NCBI GenBank assembly: GCA_036495525.1
Contig: DASXMR010000102.1
Span: 1-36,545, forward strand
Direction of reading: 5' to 3'
DNA length: 36,545 bases
Origin: DASXMR01 sp036495525
GTDB lineage: Bacteria; Actinomycetota; Actinomycetes; Streptosporangiales; Streptosporangiaceae
Below the pieces are notes generated by a model that saw only the letters and a program-made list of their open reading frames with translations, had not been told where the DNA came from and ran no database searches. A program made the position numbers and the translations under genes. The stretch's first letter is position 1. Every line of letters starts with the position of its first letter. This document shows positions 7,481-15,728 of the stretch, in pieces.

Positions 7481-8425
7481 TCAGACGGGATAGGTCACGC
7501 CGGTGAGCTGCTCGGACTCGGCCCAGAGCCGGCGCTGCACAGCCGCGTCGTGCGACCTCGTGGAGGAACGCACCCGCACCGGGTAGCCGGTGAACTGCAT
7601 CAGGCCGTCCGGGCCGTAGTAGTCGCCGCCGTGCACGTCCGGGTCCGTCGCGGCACGCAGTGTCGGCAGCGCGCCCATCACCGCGTCCTGCACGAGCCAT
7701 GAGTTGACCGGCCGCAGCCGGGCGTTCAGCGGACCGGTCATCCACGCTCCCGAGTGGCGGGTCAGCTCGGTGCGCGCGGTACCGGGGTGCGCGGCGACGG
7801 CGATCGCCGGCTCGCCAGCGGCTGACAGCCGCCGCTGCAGTTCGTAGGTGAACATCAGGTTCGCCAGCTTGGACTGGCCGTACGCGGCCATCTTGGTGTA
7901 CCGGCGGGTGAAGTTCAGGTCGTCGAAATGGATCCGGCCCGCCCGATGGCCGTTGCTGCTGACCGTCACCACCCGCGAGCCGGCGACCTGCAGCATGCTG
8001 CCGAGCAGCAGCCCGGTCAGCGCGAAGTGGCCCAGGTGGTTGGTGCCGATCTGCAGCTCGAAGCCGTCCTCGGTTCGCCCGTAGGGCGGCATCATCACCC
8101 CGGCGTTGTTGATCAGCAGGTCGATCCGCTGGTGCGCGGCGGTGATCTGCGCCGCCGCCTCGCGGACCGACGCCAGCGAGGCCAGGTCGAGCCTGATCAG
8201 CTCCTGCTGTGCGGCGGGTGCCGCCGCCGCGACCTGCTCAGCCGCCCCTTTGCCCTTGCCCGTGTCCCGGCAGGCCAGCACCACCGCCGCACCACGAGCG
8301 GCCAGCACCTTGGCCGCCTCGAGGCCGATGCCCGAGCTTGCGCCGGTGATGACGGCTACCCTGCCCGCCTGGTCACCGACGTCGGCGGTGGTCCAGTGCG
8401 CGCCGGGCGCGCTGCGCTGAGTCAA
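7481..8425 (-). CDS. Short-chain dehydrogenase/reductase (retinol dehydrogenase/WWOX-like subgroup)
   Basis: This is an NAD(P)-dependent Rossmann-fold oxidoreductase of the classical SDR type, 314 residues from the chosen start. It shows the nucleotide-binding TGASSGIG (27-34), the NNAG strand motif (106-109), the catalytic Ser in VTVSSNGH (near 155), and YGQSK giving Tyr182 and Lys186. The sequence style (LDLASLASVREAAAQI, then FELQIGTNHLGHFALTGLLL) matches the subgroup of retinol dehydrogenase- and protochlorophyllide reductase-like enzymes; the substrate cannot be read. TTG at 8425 is preferred because GGAGG lies 8 nt upstream and family homology begins soon after; the open frame continues upstream to 8548 without homology. 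It follows a CoA-ligase gene by 160 bp on the same strand. Confidence 0.9.
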   Translation of the reverse strand: MTQRSAPGAHWTTADVGDQAGRVAVITGASSGIGLEAAKVLAARGAAVVLACRDTGKGKGAAEQVAAAAPAAQQELIRLDLASLASVREAAAQITAAHQRIDLLINNAGVMMPPYGRTEDGFELQIGTNHLGHFALTGLLLGSMLQVAGSRVVTVSSNGHRAGRIHFDDLNFTRRYTKMAAYGQSKLANLMFTYELQRRLSAAGEPAIAVAAHPGTARTELTRHSGAWMTGPLNARLRPVNSWLVQDAVMGALPTLRAATDPDVHGGDYYGPDGLMQFTGYPVRVRSSTRSHDAAVQRRLWAESEQLTGVTYPV

Positions 8426-8585
8426 CTCACTCGCCTCCAGGTGGTCGGGCTCATCATCGCGCTCCGCTGGCCGCTCGGCCAGGCCCGCTTTGCCATCCGC
8501 ATTCTGGACCGCCGGGCCGGCCGCCTCGCCACCCGGCCTCCGGTTCACCCGCCGCCAGCCGAGCGCCAGCCAAATCCCCCGGCCG

Positions 8586-9920
8586 TCAGCCGATGCCGCG
8601 CAGCGGCGGCTCGCCGCCTGACCAGCGGGTGATCCGCACCGCCTTGCCGGTCTCGGTGCGCGGCACGGTGCCTGGCGGCAGCAGCTCGACCTGGACTGAC
8701 AGCCCGAGCGCGTCGCGCAGTGACGCCTCGATCTGCCCAGCGGGCGGCGGCTGGCCGGCCCCCGGCGCCGGCTCGCAGCAGGCGATCAGCCGGGGCTGCG
8801 CCTCGCGCTGGTCCACTACCAGCAGGTAGTCCGGCGCCAGCGCCAGCTCGGCCAGCAGCACTCGCTCGACCTCGCTCGGGTACACGTTCACGCCGCGGAT
8901 CACCAGCATGTCGTCGCGTCGCCCGGTCACCTTGGACATCTTCACCAGGGTGCGGCCGCACGGGCAGTCGCCGTGCCGCAGCGAGGCGATGTCACCTGCG
9001 CGGTAGCGCAGCAGCGGCAGCGCCTGCTTTGTCACGGTGGTGAACACCAGCTCCCCGCTCTGCCCGTCCGGCAGCGGCTGCCCGCTGGCCGGGTCGATGG
9101 CCTCGACCAGGAAGTGGTCCTCGTTCACGTGCAGCCCGTCGGCGGCGACCAGGCACTCTGCCGCGACGCCGGGGCCGATCACCTCGGACAGCCCGTAGAT
9201 ATCCAGCGCGCGCAGCCCGAGCAGCTCTTCCAGCCGGCCGCGCAGCGCCTCGCTCCACGACTCAGCGCCGAAGATGCCGGCCCGCAGCTCAAGCCCGGCC
9301 CCTGGCCGGACCCCGGCCCCGGCTAGTGCCTCGCCCAGCCGCACCGCGTACGAGGGCGTGCAGGTCAGGATCTGCGGCCCGAGGTCGGCGATGAGCGTGA
9401 CCTGCCGCGCGGTCATCCCGCCGGAGGCCGGCACGACGGTCGCGCCGAGCTCGACGGCGCCCTGGTGGATGCCGAGGCCGCCGGTGAACAGGCCGTAGCC
9501 GTAAGCGTTGTGCACCACGGTGCCGGGTCCGGCGCCCGCTGCGGCCAGCGCCCTGGCGCACATCCGCGCCCACAGCCGCAAGTCGTCGCGGGTGTAAGCG
9601 ACCAGCGTCGGCCGCCCGCCGGTGCCGCTTGACCCGTGCACCGCGACGACCTCAGCGCGCGGCACGGCCAGCAGGCCGAACGGATAGGCGTCCCATAGGT
9701 CCTGCTTGCCGGTGAACGGCAGCGCGCCGAGATCGGCCAGGCTGACGTCGCCGCCCCCGCTAACACCGGCCGCCTTCAGCCGGTCAGCCTGCAGCCCGCC
9801 GGCCGCCAGCAGCCGGTCGATCAGGGACCGCAGCCGGTCCTGCTGCAGCGCCGCCCGCTCGCCGGCGGGCATGGACTCGGCGTCCGGCTCGAATAGGGCC
9901 GGCAACTGTCCTGCTGGCAT
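8586..9920 (-). CDS. PaaK-like phenylacetate-CoA ligase family (adenylate-forming) enzyme
   Basis: The 444-residue protein is an ANL-superfamily adenylate-forming enzyme of the PaaK type, which activates an aryl or related carboxylate with ATP and joins it to CoA. It has the phosphate-binding loop SSGTGGRPT (97-105), followed by FGAESWSEALR, the IYGLSE motif, the RYRAGDIA element and the hinge region TGRRDDMLVIRGVNVYPSEVE typical of PaaK. The short spacing and length match PaaK (about 430-440 residues). ATG at 9920 has GGAGG 9 nt upstream. No paaA-E, paaG or paaZ gene lies nearby, so a phenylacetate pathway role is not supported by context. It could act on another aromatic acid. It is transcribed divergently from the M48 protease gene, with only 40 bp between the two starts. 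Confidence 0.9.
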   Translation of the reverse strand: MPAGQLPALFEPDAESMPAGERAALQQDRLRSLIDRLLAAGGLQADRLKAAGVSGGGDVSLADLGALPFTGKQDLWDAYPFGLLAVPRAEVVAVHGSSGTGGRPTLVAYTRDDLRLWARMCARALAAAGAGPGTVVHNAYGYGLFTGGLGIHQGAVELGATVVPASGGMTARQVTLIADLGPQILTCTPSYAVRLGEALAGAGVRPGAGLELRAGIFGAESWSEALRGRLEELLGLRALDIYGLSEVIGPGVAAECLVAADGLHVNEDHFLVEAIDPASGQPLPDGQSGELVFTTVTKQALPLLRYRAGDIASLRHGDCPCGRTLVKMSKVTGRRDDMLVIRGVNVYPSEVERVLLAELALAPDYLLVVDQREAQPRLIACCEPAPGAGQPPPAGQIEASLRDALGLSVQVELLPPGTVPRTETGKAVRITRWSGGEPPLRGIG

Positions 9921-9960
9921 GTGGGGCTACCTCCGTCGCCTGGCGCCTACGATGGCGGGT

Positions 9961-10989
9961 ATGACCACTGTGCCTGACCGTTCCCGGGTGCGTCTTCCCG
10001 GCATCAGCTCTCGTGCCTACGAGCACCCAGCCGACCGCTCGGCGCTGGTCGCCCTGCGCAAGCTTTCCGGCTTCGACACGATCCTGCGCAACATCGCCGG
10101 ACTGTTCAACGACCGCTCGCTGCGGCTGATGTTCCTGTCCAGCTCGGTGCGCGCCTCGCCGCGGCAGTTCCCTGACTTGTACGAGTACATGCGTGACGGC
10201 TGCTACGTGCTTGACATTCCGCAGCTCCCCGAGCTGTTCATCAGCCAGGATCCGCGGGTGAACGCGATGACGATCGGCACTGACAAGCCGTTCATCGTGA
10301 TCACGACCGGCGCGGTGGACCTGATGGACGCCGAGGAAACCAGGTTCGTCATCGGTCACGAGCTGGGCCACGCGCTGTCCGGGCACTCGGTGTACCGGAC
10401 GATGCTCTTCGCGCTCATGGCTCTCGCCGCCCGGCTGGCCTTCGTCCCCTTCGCCTGGCTCGGTCTCAAGGCCATCATCTGGGGCCTAGAGGAGTGGTAC
10501 CGCAAGTCGGAGCTGTCCTGCGACCGGGCCGGCCTGCTGGCCGGGCAGGACGTCGAGGCGGCACGGCGGGCGCTGATGAAACTGGCCGGCGGCTCGCGGC
10601 TCGCCGAGCTCAGCCACGACGAGTTCCACCAGCAGGCGCACGAGTATGACGCGGTGCCTGACATGCGCGAGGGTCTGCTCAAGCTCCTGCAGCTGCAGGG
10701 CAACACCCACCCGTTCGCGGTGGTGCGGTTCGCCGAGCTGGACCGCTGGGCCTCAGGAAACGAGTACCGGGACATCCTGGCTGGCGACTACCCGCGCCGC
10801 GAGGACGACTCGACCACGTCGGTCGGTGACGAGTTCAAGTCGGCGGCGAAGTCCTACCAGGAGTCATGGAACCGCAGCGCCGACCCGCTCATCGGCGCGG
10901 TGCGCGGCGTGGCCGAGGGCGCGGCGAGCGCCGGCAGCAAGCTGTTCAACCGCCGGTTCGGCGGCGGCAACCACGACGACGAGGACTGA
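9961..10989 (+). CDS. M48-family zinc metalloprotease
   Basis: The 342-residue product carries the zinc motif HELGH at residues 133-137, in VIGHELGHALSGH, and a downstream Glu184 in RKSELSCDRAGLL as the third ligand, the hallmark of M48 (HtpX/Ste24/Oma1-like) peptidases. A hydrophobic segment at about 147-175 could be one or two membrane helices, placing it in the cytoplasmic membrane, but there is no four-helix HtpX layout. ATG at 9961 is chosen; an in-frame ATG lies three codons upstream and neither has a strong ribosome-binding site. The C-terminal third is charged and ends in an Asp/His-rich tail (HDDED). Family members are thought to degrade damaged membrane proteins; that role is inferred here. 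The gene converges on the HelD-like gene. Confidence 0.9.
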   Translation: MTTVPDRSRVRLPGISSRAYEHPADRSALVALRKLSGFDTILRNIAGLFNDRSLRLMFLSSSVRASPRQFPDLYEYMRDGCYVLDIPQLPELFISQDPRVNAMTIGTDKPFIVITTGAVDLMDAEETRFVIGHELGHALSGHSVYRTMLFALMALAARLAFVPFAWLGLKAIIWGLEEWYRKSELSCDRAGLLAGQDVEAARRALMKLAGGSRLAELSHDEFHQQAHEYDAVPDMREGLLKLLQLQGNTHPFAVVRFAELDRWASGNEYRDILAGDYPRREDDSTTSVGDEFKSAAKSYQESWNRSADPLIGAVRGVAEGAASAGSKLFNRRFGGGNHDDED

Positions 10990-11033
10990 TCCTCCCGGCC
11001 CTCTTGACTGCCGGGCCCGCCGGTAGCGGCGAG

Positions 11034-11061
11034 CAGGGCAGCCGGTATCGGCGCTGCCCTG
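11034..11061. terminator. Hairpin between the convergent M48 and HelD-like genes
   Basis: Perfect 9-bp inverted repeat CAGGGCAGC / GCTGCCCTG with a 10-nt loop in the 96-bp gap between two convergent genes. It is well placed as a bidirectional terminator but lacks a T-run on either strand. Confidence 0.55.
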
Positions 11062-11085
11062 GGGGCAACCAGCCTCCGGGCAGCG

Positions 11086-13407
11086 CTACCCGGCGCGCAC
11101 CGGGCCTGGCACTGGCGCGAGCCGCCGCAGCACGCTGGGCACCGCGCCCGTGTGCACGACGCCGAGCCGCTGGGTGGCCCTGGTCATGGCCACGTACAGA
11201 TCGCTGAGCCCGCGGGCCGAGGCGGCCAGCATCTCGGCCGGCTCGGCGATCAGCACGGAGTCGAATTCCAGGCCCTTGGCCTGGCGCACGCTGAGCACCA
11301 CGACCGGGCTGTCAAGCGTGACCGGCCCTGCCGCCTCGTCCGGCTCTCCTACCGCCGTGCCGGGCAGCGCGGCGTTCACCGCCTCGCCCAGCTCGGCGAG
11401 CCGGCTGGCGGGCACCAGCACAGCCAGCCGGCCGTCGCCGGTCTGCGCAGCAAGGTCGGCCGCGGCGTGCGCGACCTCGGCGGCCAGCTCACCGGTCGGC
11501 ACCTCGCGCCGCCACGGCACCGCGCCGGACTCGCGTACCGAGCGGGGCAGCTCGGATTGCGGATCGACCGCGGCGAGCACGTCGGCCGCGACGGCCATGA
11601 TCTCCGCCGGAGTGCGGTAGTTGATCGTCAGCGGCGCAAGCCGCCAGCGGTTCTGCAGGTACCGGTTCAGTGCCTCGTTCCAGGAAGAGAGGCCAGCCGG
11701 GTCGCTGGTCTGCGCCAGGTCGCCGACGATCGTCAGCGACTTGCTCGGGCAGCGACGCATGATCATCCGCCAGGCCATCGGCGACAGCTCCTGCGCCTCG
11801 TCGACGATGACGTGGCCGAACGCCCAGGTCCGGTCCCCCGCCGCGCGCTCGGCGGCGGTGAGCCCCAGATTCTCCTCCTGCCGGGTCGCGAGCCTGCTCG
11901 CGTCCACCAGGTCGGCACCCATCAGCATCTCCGGGTCGTCCTCCAGGTCGCGCGACATGATGTCGAGCACGCCCTGCGCGTAGGCGACCTCGGCGCGGCG
12001 GCGGCGCTCGGCGCGCGCGCTGGCCGCCCGCTGGTCCTCGCCGAGCAGCTCGGCGGCCTCGTCCAGCAGCGGCACGTCGGCCGGGGTCCAGGCTGCCGCG
12101 GCGTCACGCAGCAGCAGCTGGCGGTCGGCGTCGGAGAGCGACGGCGCGGCGGCGGCGAGCCGCTCAGCGGAGGAGAACAGCTCCCGCAGCAGCTGCTGCG
12201 GGGTGAGCGGCGGCCAGAGCGCGTTGATCGCGTCGCGGACGGACGGGTCGACGCGCACCTCCTCGCTCAAGTCGGCGAGATCGGCGTCGTCCAGCAGGTT
12301 CGGGCCGCCGCGCACGTCGGCGCCGATGCCGCCGGCCGCCTGCCGGGTCAGCACGGTGAGCAGTTCGCGGGCGAACACCTGCCTGGCCTGATTGTGCGGC
12401 CACCGGGTGCGCCTGGCCCGCTCGCGTGCCCTGGAGCAGACCTGCGGGGTCAGCCGCAGCCGGTCGTGATCGAAGATGATCTCCACGTCCTGGTCCGGCA
12501 CCAGCTGCCGGTCCCGCACGGCGGCGGCGATCACCCTGGCCATCAGCGTGCTGCCCTTGATTGCCGCTGCATCGCTCCGCTCCACGGCCCGTGCCTGCAC
12601 ACCGGGGTACAGGTCGGCGACGGTGGACAGCAGCACGCTGGTCTCGCCGAGCGACGGCAGCACCTGGCCGATGTAGCGCAGGAAGGTGGCGTTCGGGCCG
12701 ACCACCAGCACGCCGCGCTTCTCCAGCTGCCGCCGGTAGGTGTAGAGCAGGTAGGCGGCGCGGTGCAGCGCGACGGCGGTCTTGCCAGTGCCCGGCCCGC
12801 CCTGCACGACCATGGTGCCTGCCAGGCCGGACCTGATGATCGCGTCCTGCTCGGCCTGTATCGTCTCGACGATGTCGGTCATCGTGCCGGTGCGGCTCGC
12901 GTTCATGGCCGCCAGCAGCGCTGACTCGCCCGTCAGCCCCTCGTGCCTGGACGGGTCGGCCGCGGCCAGGTCGAGCACCTCGTCGTCGAAGCTGAGCAGC
13001 TTCCGGCCGCGGGTCCTGATGTGCCGCCGTACCCTGACATCGCCGGGCGAGGCCGCCGTCGCGAGGTAGAACGGCCGTGCCGCGTCGGCCCGCCAGTCCA
13101 TGAGCAGCTGCTCGTACTCGTTGTCGGCGGTTTCCCCGTGAATTCCCAGCCTGCCGATATAACGCCGTTCGCCCTCGGTGAATTCGAGCCGGCCAAAGCA
13201 CAGCCCGTTCTCCGCGGCGTCGATCTGTGCCAGCTGCCGCATGTACATGACACCGAACACGTCGCGCTCGCTCATCGCCTGATGCGTGCCGCCTGTCTGC
13301 CGCAACACGCCGGCCAGCCGCAGGCTGGCGCGCTCGCGCAGCTCATCGAGCCGACCGTAGAGCATTGAGATATACCCCTGCTCACGGGTCATTTCGTCGT
13401 TTGACAA
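11086..13407 (-). CDS. HelD/HelR-like RNA polymerase-associated ATPase (UvrD/Rep-type helicase fold)
   Basis: The 773-residue protein has a superfamily 1 helicase core: Walker A GGPGTGKT (203-210), Walker B FGHVIVDEAQ, the INYRT motif, and the late motifs SVRQAKGLEFDSVLI and YVAMTRATQRL. The N-terminal 150 residues have the HelD pattern (coiled-coil start, then RRYIGRLGIHG and the RPFYLATAASPGDVRVRRHI segment). HelD proteins bind RNA polymerase and release it from stalled or nucleic-acid complexes. The actinobacterial HelR subset protects against rifamycins. Assigning HelR here is inference. TTG at 13407 is supported by GAGGAG 6 nt upstream and by the typical MSNDEM start. The upstream 245 bp are AT-rich for this genome and contain an imperfect 23-bp dyad. 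It is not part of the usual obgE neighbourhood. Confidence 0.92.
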   Translation of the reverse strand: MSNDEMTREQGYISMLYGRLDELRERASLRLAGVLRQTGGTHQAMSERDVFGVMYMRQLAQIDAAENGLCFGRLEFTEGERRYIGRLGIHGETADNEYEQLLMDWRADAARPFYLATAASPGDVRVRRHIRTRGRKLLSFDDEVLDLAAADPSRHEGLTGESALLAAMNASRTGTMTDIVETIQAEQDAIIRSGLAGTMVVQGGPGTGKTAVALHRAAYLLYTYRRQLEKRGVLVVGPNATFLRYIGQVLPSLGETSVLLSTVADLYPGVQARAVERSDAAAIKGSTLMARVIAAAVRDRQLVPDQDVEIIFDHDRLRLTPQVCSRARERARRTRWPHNQARQVFARELLTVLTRQAAGGIGADVRGGPNLLDDADLADLSEEVRVDPSVRDAINALWPPLTPQQLLRELFSSAERLAAAAPSLSDADRQLLLRDAAAAWTPADVPLLDEAAELLGEDQRAASARAERRRRAEVAYAQGVLDIMSRDLEDDPEMLMGADLVDASRLATRQEENLGLTAAERAAGDRTWAFGHVIVDEAQELSPMAWRMIMRRCPSKSLTIVGDLAQTSDPAGLSSWNEALNRYLQNRWRLAPLTINYRTPAEIMAVAADVLAAVDPQSELPRSVRESGAVPWRREVPTGELAAEVAHAAADLAAQTGDGRLAVLVPASRLAELGEAVNAALPGTAVGEPDEAAGPVTLDSPVVVLSVRQAKGLEFDSVLIAEPAEMLAASARGLSDLYVAMTRATQRLGVVHTGAVPSVLRRLAPVPGPVRAG

Positions 13408-13433
13408 TCGAGCTCCTCAGCGGCTAGGATAGG

Positions 13434-13470
13434 GTTTTAGCACCTGGGGAATTGTCCTGGGTGTTTATGT
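13434..13470 (-). promoter_or_regulatory. Possible promoter/operator of the HelD-like gene
   Basis: On the minus strand the region upstream of the TTG start contains TATCCT about 25 bp upstream of the Shine-Dalgarno, a plausible -10 element, and an imperfect dyad CACCTGGGG...TCCTGGGTG at 13441-13463. No good -35 is present at ideal spacing. I looked for a rifamycin-associated element and could not identify one. Confidence 0.3.
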
Positions 13471-13574
13471 TTTTGCGGACAGGCAGCGGCGTTATCAATA
13501 TAGCGCCAGTCGTTTAATTTTTTGAACGAGGCCGTCAGCGCCCAGTCCCGGCCCGCAGCGTCCCCCTCCGGCGG

Positions 13575-13601
13575 CCCTGGCTGACCTGGCCACAGCCAGG
13601 G
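13575..13601 (-). terminator. Hairpin downstream of obgE
   Basis: Perfect 9-bp inverted repeat CCCTGGCTG / CAGCCAGGG around 9 nt, about 52 bp past the obgE stop. A second small hairpin, GCTGCT/AGCAGC, lies at 13611-13624. There is no T-run, so it is a probable intrinsic or Rho-assisted end of the rne-rplU-rpmA-obgE transcript. Confidence 0.5.
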
Positions 13602-13652
13602 AGTCTTACTGCTGCTCCAGCAGCACCAGGGCTCCCGAGCTGTCGTAAGGCC

Positions 13653-15017
13653 CTACCCGGACAACCGCGGATCAGTGCCGCGCGGGCCGAATCCGGCGCC
13701 AGCCGTCAGCTGCGGATCCCAGTCGAAGACCACCTCGTCGTCCTCGTCGCCGATCAGCACCTCGGCGCCGGCCTGCGCGCCGGCCTTCGCCAGCGCCTCC
13801 TCCACGCCAAGCCGGGCGAGCCGGTCAGCAAGGTAACCGACCGCCTCGTCGTTGCCGAAGTCGGTCTGCAGAATCCACCGGCGCGGCTTGTCGCCGCGGA
13901 TGACGAAAGTGTTCTCCCCGGTGCGCACGACCTCGAAGTCAGCACCTGCGGCCGGCTCGGGGCGCAGCACCAGCCGGGTCGGCTCGGCCGCCGGCGCCGC
14001 CTGCCTGGCCGCGGCGACGACGGAAGCGATCGTGAACGCCAGCTCGCGCAGGCCCTCACGACTGGCCGCTGAGACCTGGCAGACGGTCAGGCCGCGGGCT
14101 GTCAGGTCGGGCTCGACCAGCTCGGCGAGCTCACGGGCGGCCGGCACATCCACCTTGTTCAGCGCGACGATCCTCGGCCTGTCCCGCATGCTCGCGCCGG
14201 TGGCGTCCTCGTAGGCCGCCAGCTCCGCCTCGATCACGTCCAGGTCCGTGATCGGGTCCCGGCCGCCTTCCTCGGTAGCGCAGTCCAGCACGTGCACGAG
14301 CACGCTGCACCGCTCGACGTGCCGGAGGAAATCCAGCCCGAGGCCGCGGCCCTGGCTGGCGCCGGGAATCAGGCCGGGCACGTCGGCGACGACGAACTGG
14401 ATCTCGCCCGCCTCGACGACCCCCAGGCTGGGCACCAGCGTGGTGAACGGGTAGTCGGCGACCTTGGGCCTGGCGGCGGACATGGCGGCGATCAGCGAGG
14501 ACTTCCCCGCATTGGGGAACCCGACGAGCCCGGCGTCCGCGACGGTCTTCAGTTCCAGCAGCAGGCGTCCTGACTGGCCGGGCTCGCCGCGCAGGGCGAA
14601 GCCAGGCGCCTTACGGCGGGCCGAGGCCAGCGCCGCGTTGCCCAGTCCGCCACGCCCGCCCTGCGCGGCGATGAACCGGGTACCGGCGCCAATCAGGTCC
14701 GCGAGCACATCGCCGGCCTCGTCCTTGACCACGGTGCCGTCCGGCACCCGGACGACCAGGTCGGCTCCTGCGGCGCCGTTGCGGTGCGAACCAGAACCCG
14801 GCCGGCCGCTGCCAGCCCGCCGCAGCGGCCGCCGGTGAAAGTCGAGCAGGGTAGCCGCGCTGGGATCGACCTCGATGATCACGTCCCCGCCGCGCCCGCC
14901 GTTGCCGCCGTCAGGGCCGCCGAGCGGCTTGAATTTCTCCCGGTGGACTGAGGCGCAGCCGTGCCCGCCGTCACCGGCTTGCACGCGCAGTTCGGCCTGA
15001 TCAGCGAACTCAGCCAT
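13653..15017 (-). CDS. obgE: GTPase Obg (CgtA)
   Basis: Obg is an essential ribosome-associated GTPase acting in 50S assembly and stress control. The 454-residue protein has the glycine-rich Obg domain (1-158, including EKFKPLGGPDGGNGGRGGDV), the G domain with G1 GFPNAGKSS (166-174), G2 DYPFTT, G3 DVPGLIPGA and G4 NKVD, and a C-terminal OCT domain (about 335-425) plus an acidic segment IGDEDDEVVFDW. The tail of about 20 residues is Gly/Pro-rich. ATG at 15017 fits family starts (MAEFADQAELRVQAGDGG). No strong Shine-Dalgarno is present, so translation may be coupled to rpmA, whose stop is 29 bp upstream. Confidence 0.98.
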   Translation of the reverse strand: MAEFADQAELRVQAGDGGHGCASVHREKFKPLGGPDGGNGGRGGDVIIEVDPSAATLLDFHRRPLRRAGSGRPGSGSHRNGAAGADLVVRVPDGTVVKDEAGDVLADLIGAGTRFIAAQGGRGGLGNAALASARRKAPGFALRGEPGQSGRLLLELKTVADAGLVGFPNAGKSSLIAAMSAARPKVADYPFTTLVPSLGVVEAGEIQFVVADVPGLIPGASQGRGLGLDFLRHVERCSVLVHVLDCATEEGGRDPITDLDVIEAELAAYEDATGASMRDRPRIVALNKVDVPAARELAELVEPDLTARGLTVCQVSAASREGLRELAFTIASVVAAARQAAPAAEPTRLVLRPEPAAGADFEVVRTGENTFVIRGDKPRRWILQTDFGNDEAVGYLADRLARLGVEEALAKAGAQAGAEVLIGDEDDEVVFDWDPQLTAGAGFGPRGTDPRLSG

Positions 15018-15046
15018 GTGAGGTGAGCGGCATTACTGCCGCCCGG

Positions 15047-15325
15047 CTAGCTGGCCTCTGCCGCCGCGCCGGCCGCCTCAGCGACGACGCTGACGGACCG
15101 ACGGCCGCGCCGGTTGCCGAACTCCACCTTGCCGCGGACCAGGGCGAACAGGGTGTCATCGCCGCCACGGCCGACGCCGGGGCCGGGATGGAAGTGAGTG
15201 CCGCGCTGGCGCACGATGATCTCGCCGGCGCCGACGAGCTGACCGCCGAAGCGCTTGACGCCAAGCCGCTGGGCGTGGGAGTCCCTGCCGTTCCGGCTCG
15301 ACGAGGCGCCCTTCTTGTGAGCCAT
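15047..15325 (-). CDS. rpmA: 50S ribosomal protein L27
   Basis: L27 is a 92-residue large-subunit protein whose N-terminal tail reaches the peptidyl transferase centre. The characteristic start MAHKKGASSSRNGRDS, then GVKRFGGQLV, the IIVRQRGTHFHPG segment and GDDTLFAL all match the family. No Firmicutes-type N-terminal cleavage extension is present. ATG at 15325 has AAGAAGG 6 nt upstream and lies one base after the rplU stop (TGA-G-ATG), which implies translational coupling. The C-terminus is slightly extended and Ala-rich. Confidence 0.98.
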   Translation of the reverse strand: MAHKKGASSSRNGRDSHAQRLGVKRFGGQLVGAGEIIVRQRGTHFHPGPGVGRGGDDTLFALVRGKVEFGNRRGRRSVSVVAEAAGAAAEAS

Positions 15326-15326
15326 C

Positions 15327-15728
15327 TCAGCCCTTCTTCCCTGCGCTGGCCGTCGCGGTGCTGGTCTTCGCGGTGCTGGCCTTCGCCGTACTGGCCTTCG
15401 CGGCGCTGGCCCTTGCCTTGCCCGAGCCGATGCCAGTGATCTTCACCTGGGTGTACTTCTGCCGGTGACCAAGCCTGCGGCGGTAGCCGGTCTTGTTCCG
15501 GTAGTGGATCATGTTGATCTTGGGGCCGCTGGCCGGGCCGACGATCTCCGCGGTCACCAGGTAGCCGCCAAGCTCTGCCGGGTCGCTGATCACCTTGCCG
15601 TCGTCGACAATCAGGACAGCGGGCAGCGTGACGGTCGAGCCGACCTCCCCGGCCAGCTTGTCGATCGTCAGGACGTCGTCAACGGACGCCTTCTCCTGCC
15701 TGCCGCCGCAGCGCACGATCGCGTACAC
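15327..15728 (-). CDS. rplU: 50S ribosomal protein L21 with Lys/Ala/Ser/Thr-rich C-terminal tail
   Basis: L21 is a 23S rRNA-binding protein of the 50S subunit. The 133-residue product begins at GTG 15728, giving the family start MYAIVRCGGRQEKA. The core runs to about residue 106 with the conserved KINMIHYRNKTGYRRRLGHRQKYT stretch split over positions 70-97. After the usual end (IxxI.) it continues for about 27 residues of AKAST-type repeats ending in GKKG. Actinobacterial L21 is normally about 103 residues, so this tail is extra. Upstream Shine-Dalgarno is only GAGAGAG-like. The open frame continues upstream of GTG without homology. It is transcribed after rne, with 184 bp between them. Confidence 0.95.
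   Translation of the reverse strand: MYAIVRCGGRQEKASVDDVLTIDKLAGEVGSTVTLPAVLIVDDGKVISDPAELGGYLVTAEIVGPASGPKINMIHYRNKTGYRRRLGHRQKYTQVKITGIGSGKARASAAKASTAKASTAKTSTATASAGKKG

Noticed and set aside
11152..12924. Plus-strand open frame of 590 codons opposite the HelD-like gene
   Set aside because: Antisense to clear helicase motifs; no ribosome-binding site and His/Arg/Gly-rich nonsense composition.
13408..13652. Rifamycin-associated element upstream of the HelD-like gene
   Set aside because: I found only an imperfect 23-bp dyad that does not resemble the element as I remember it.
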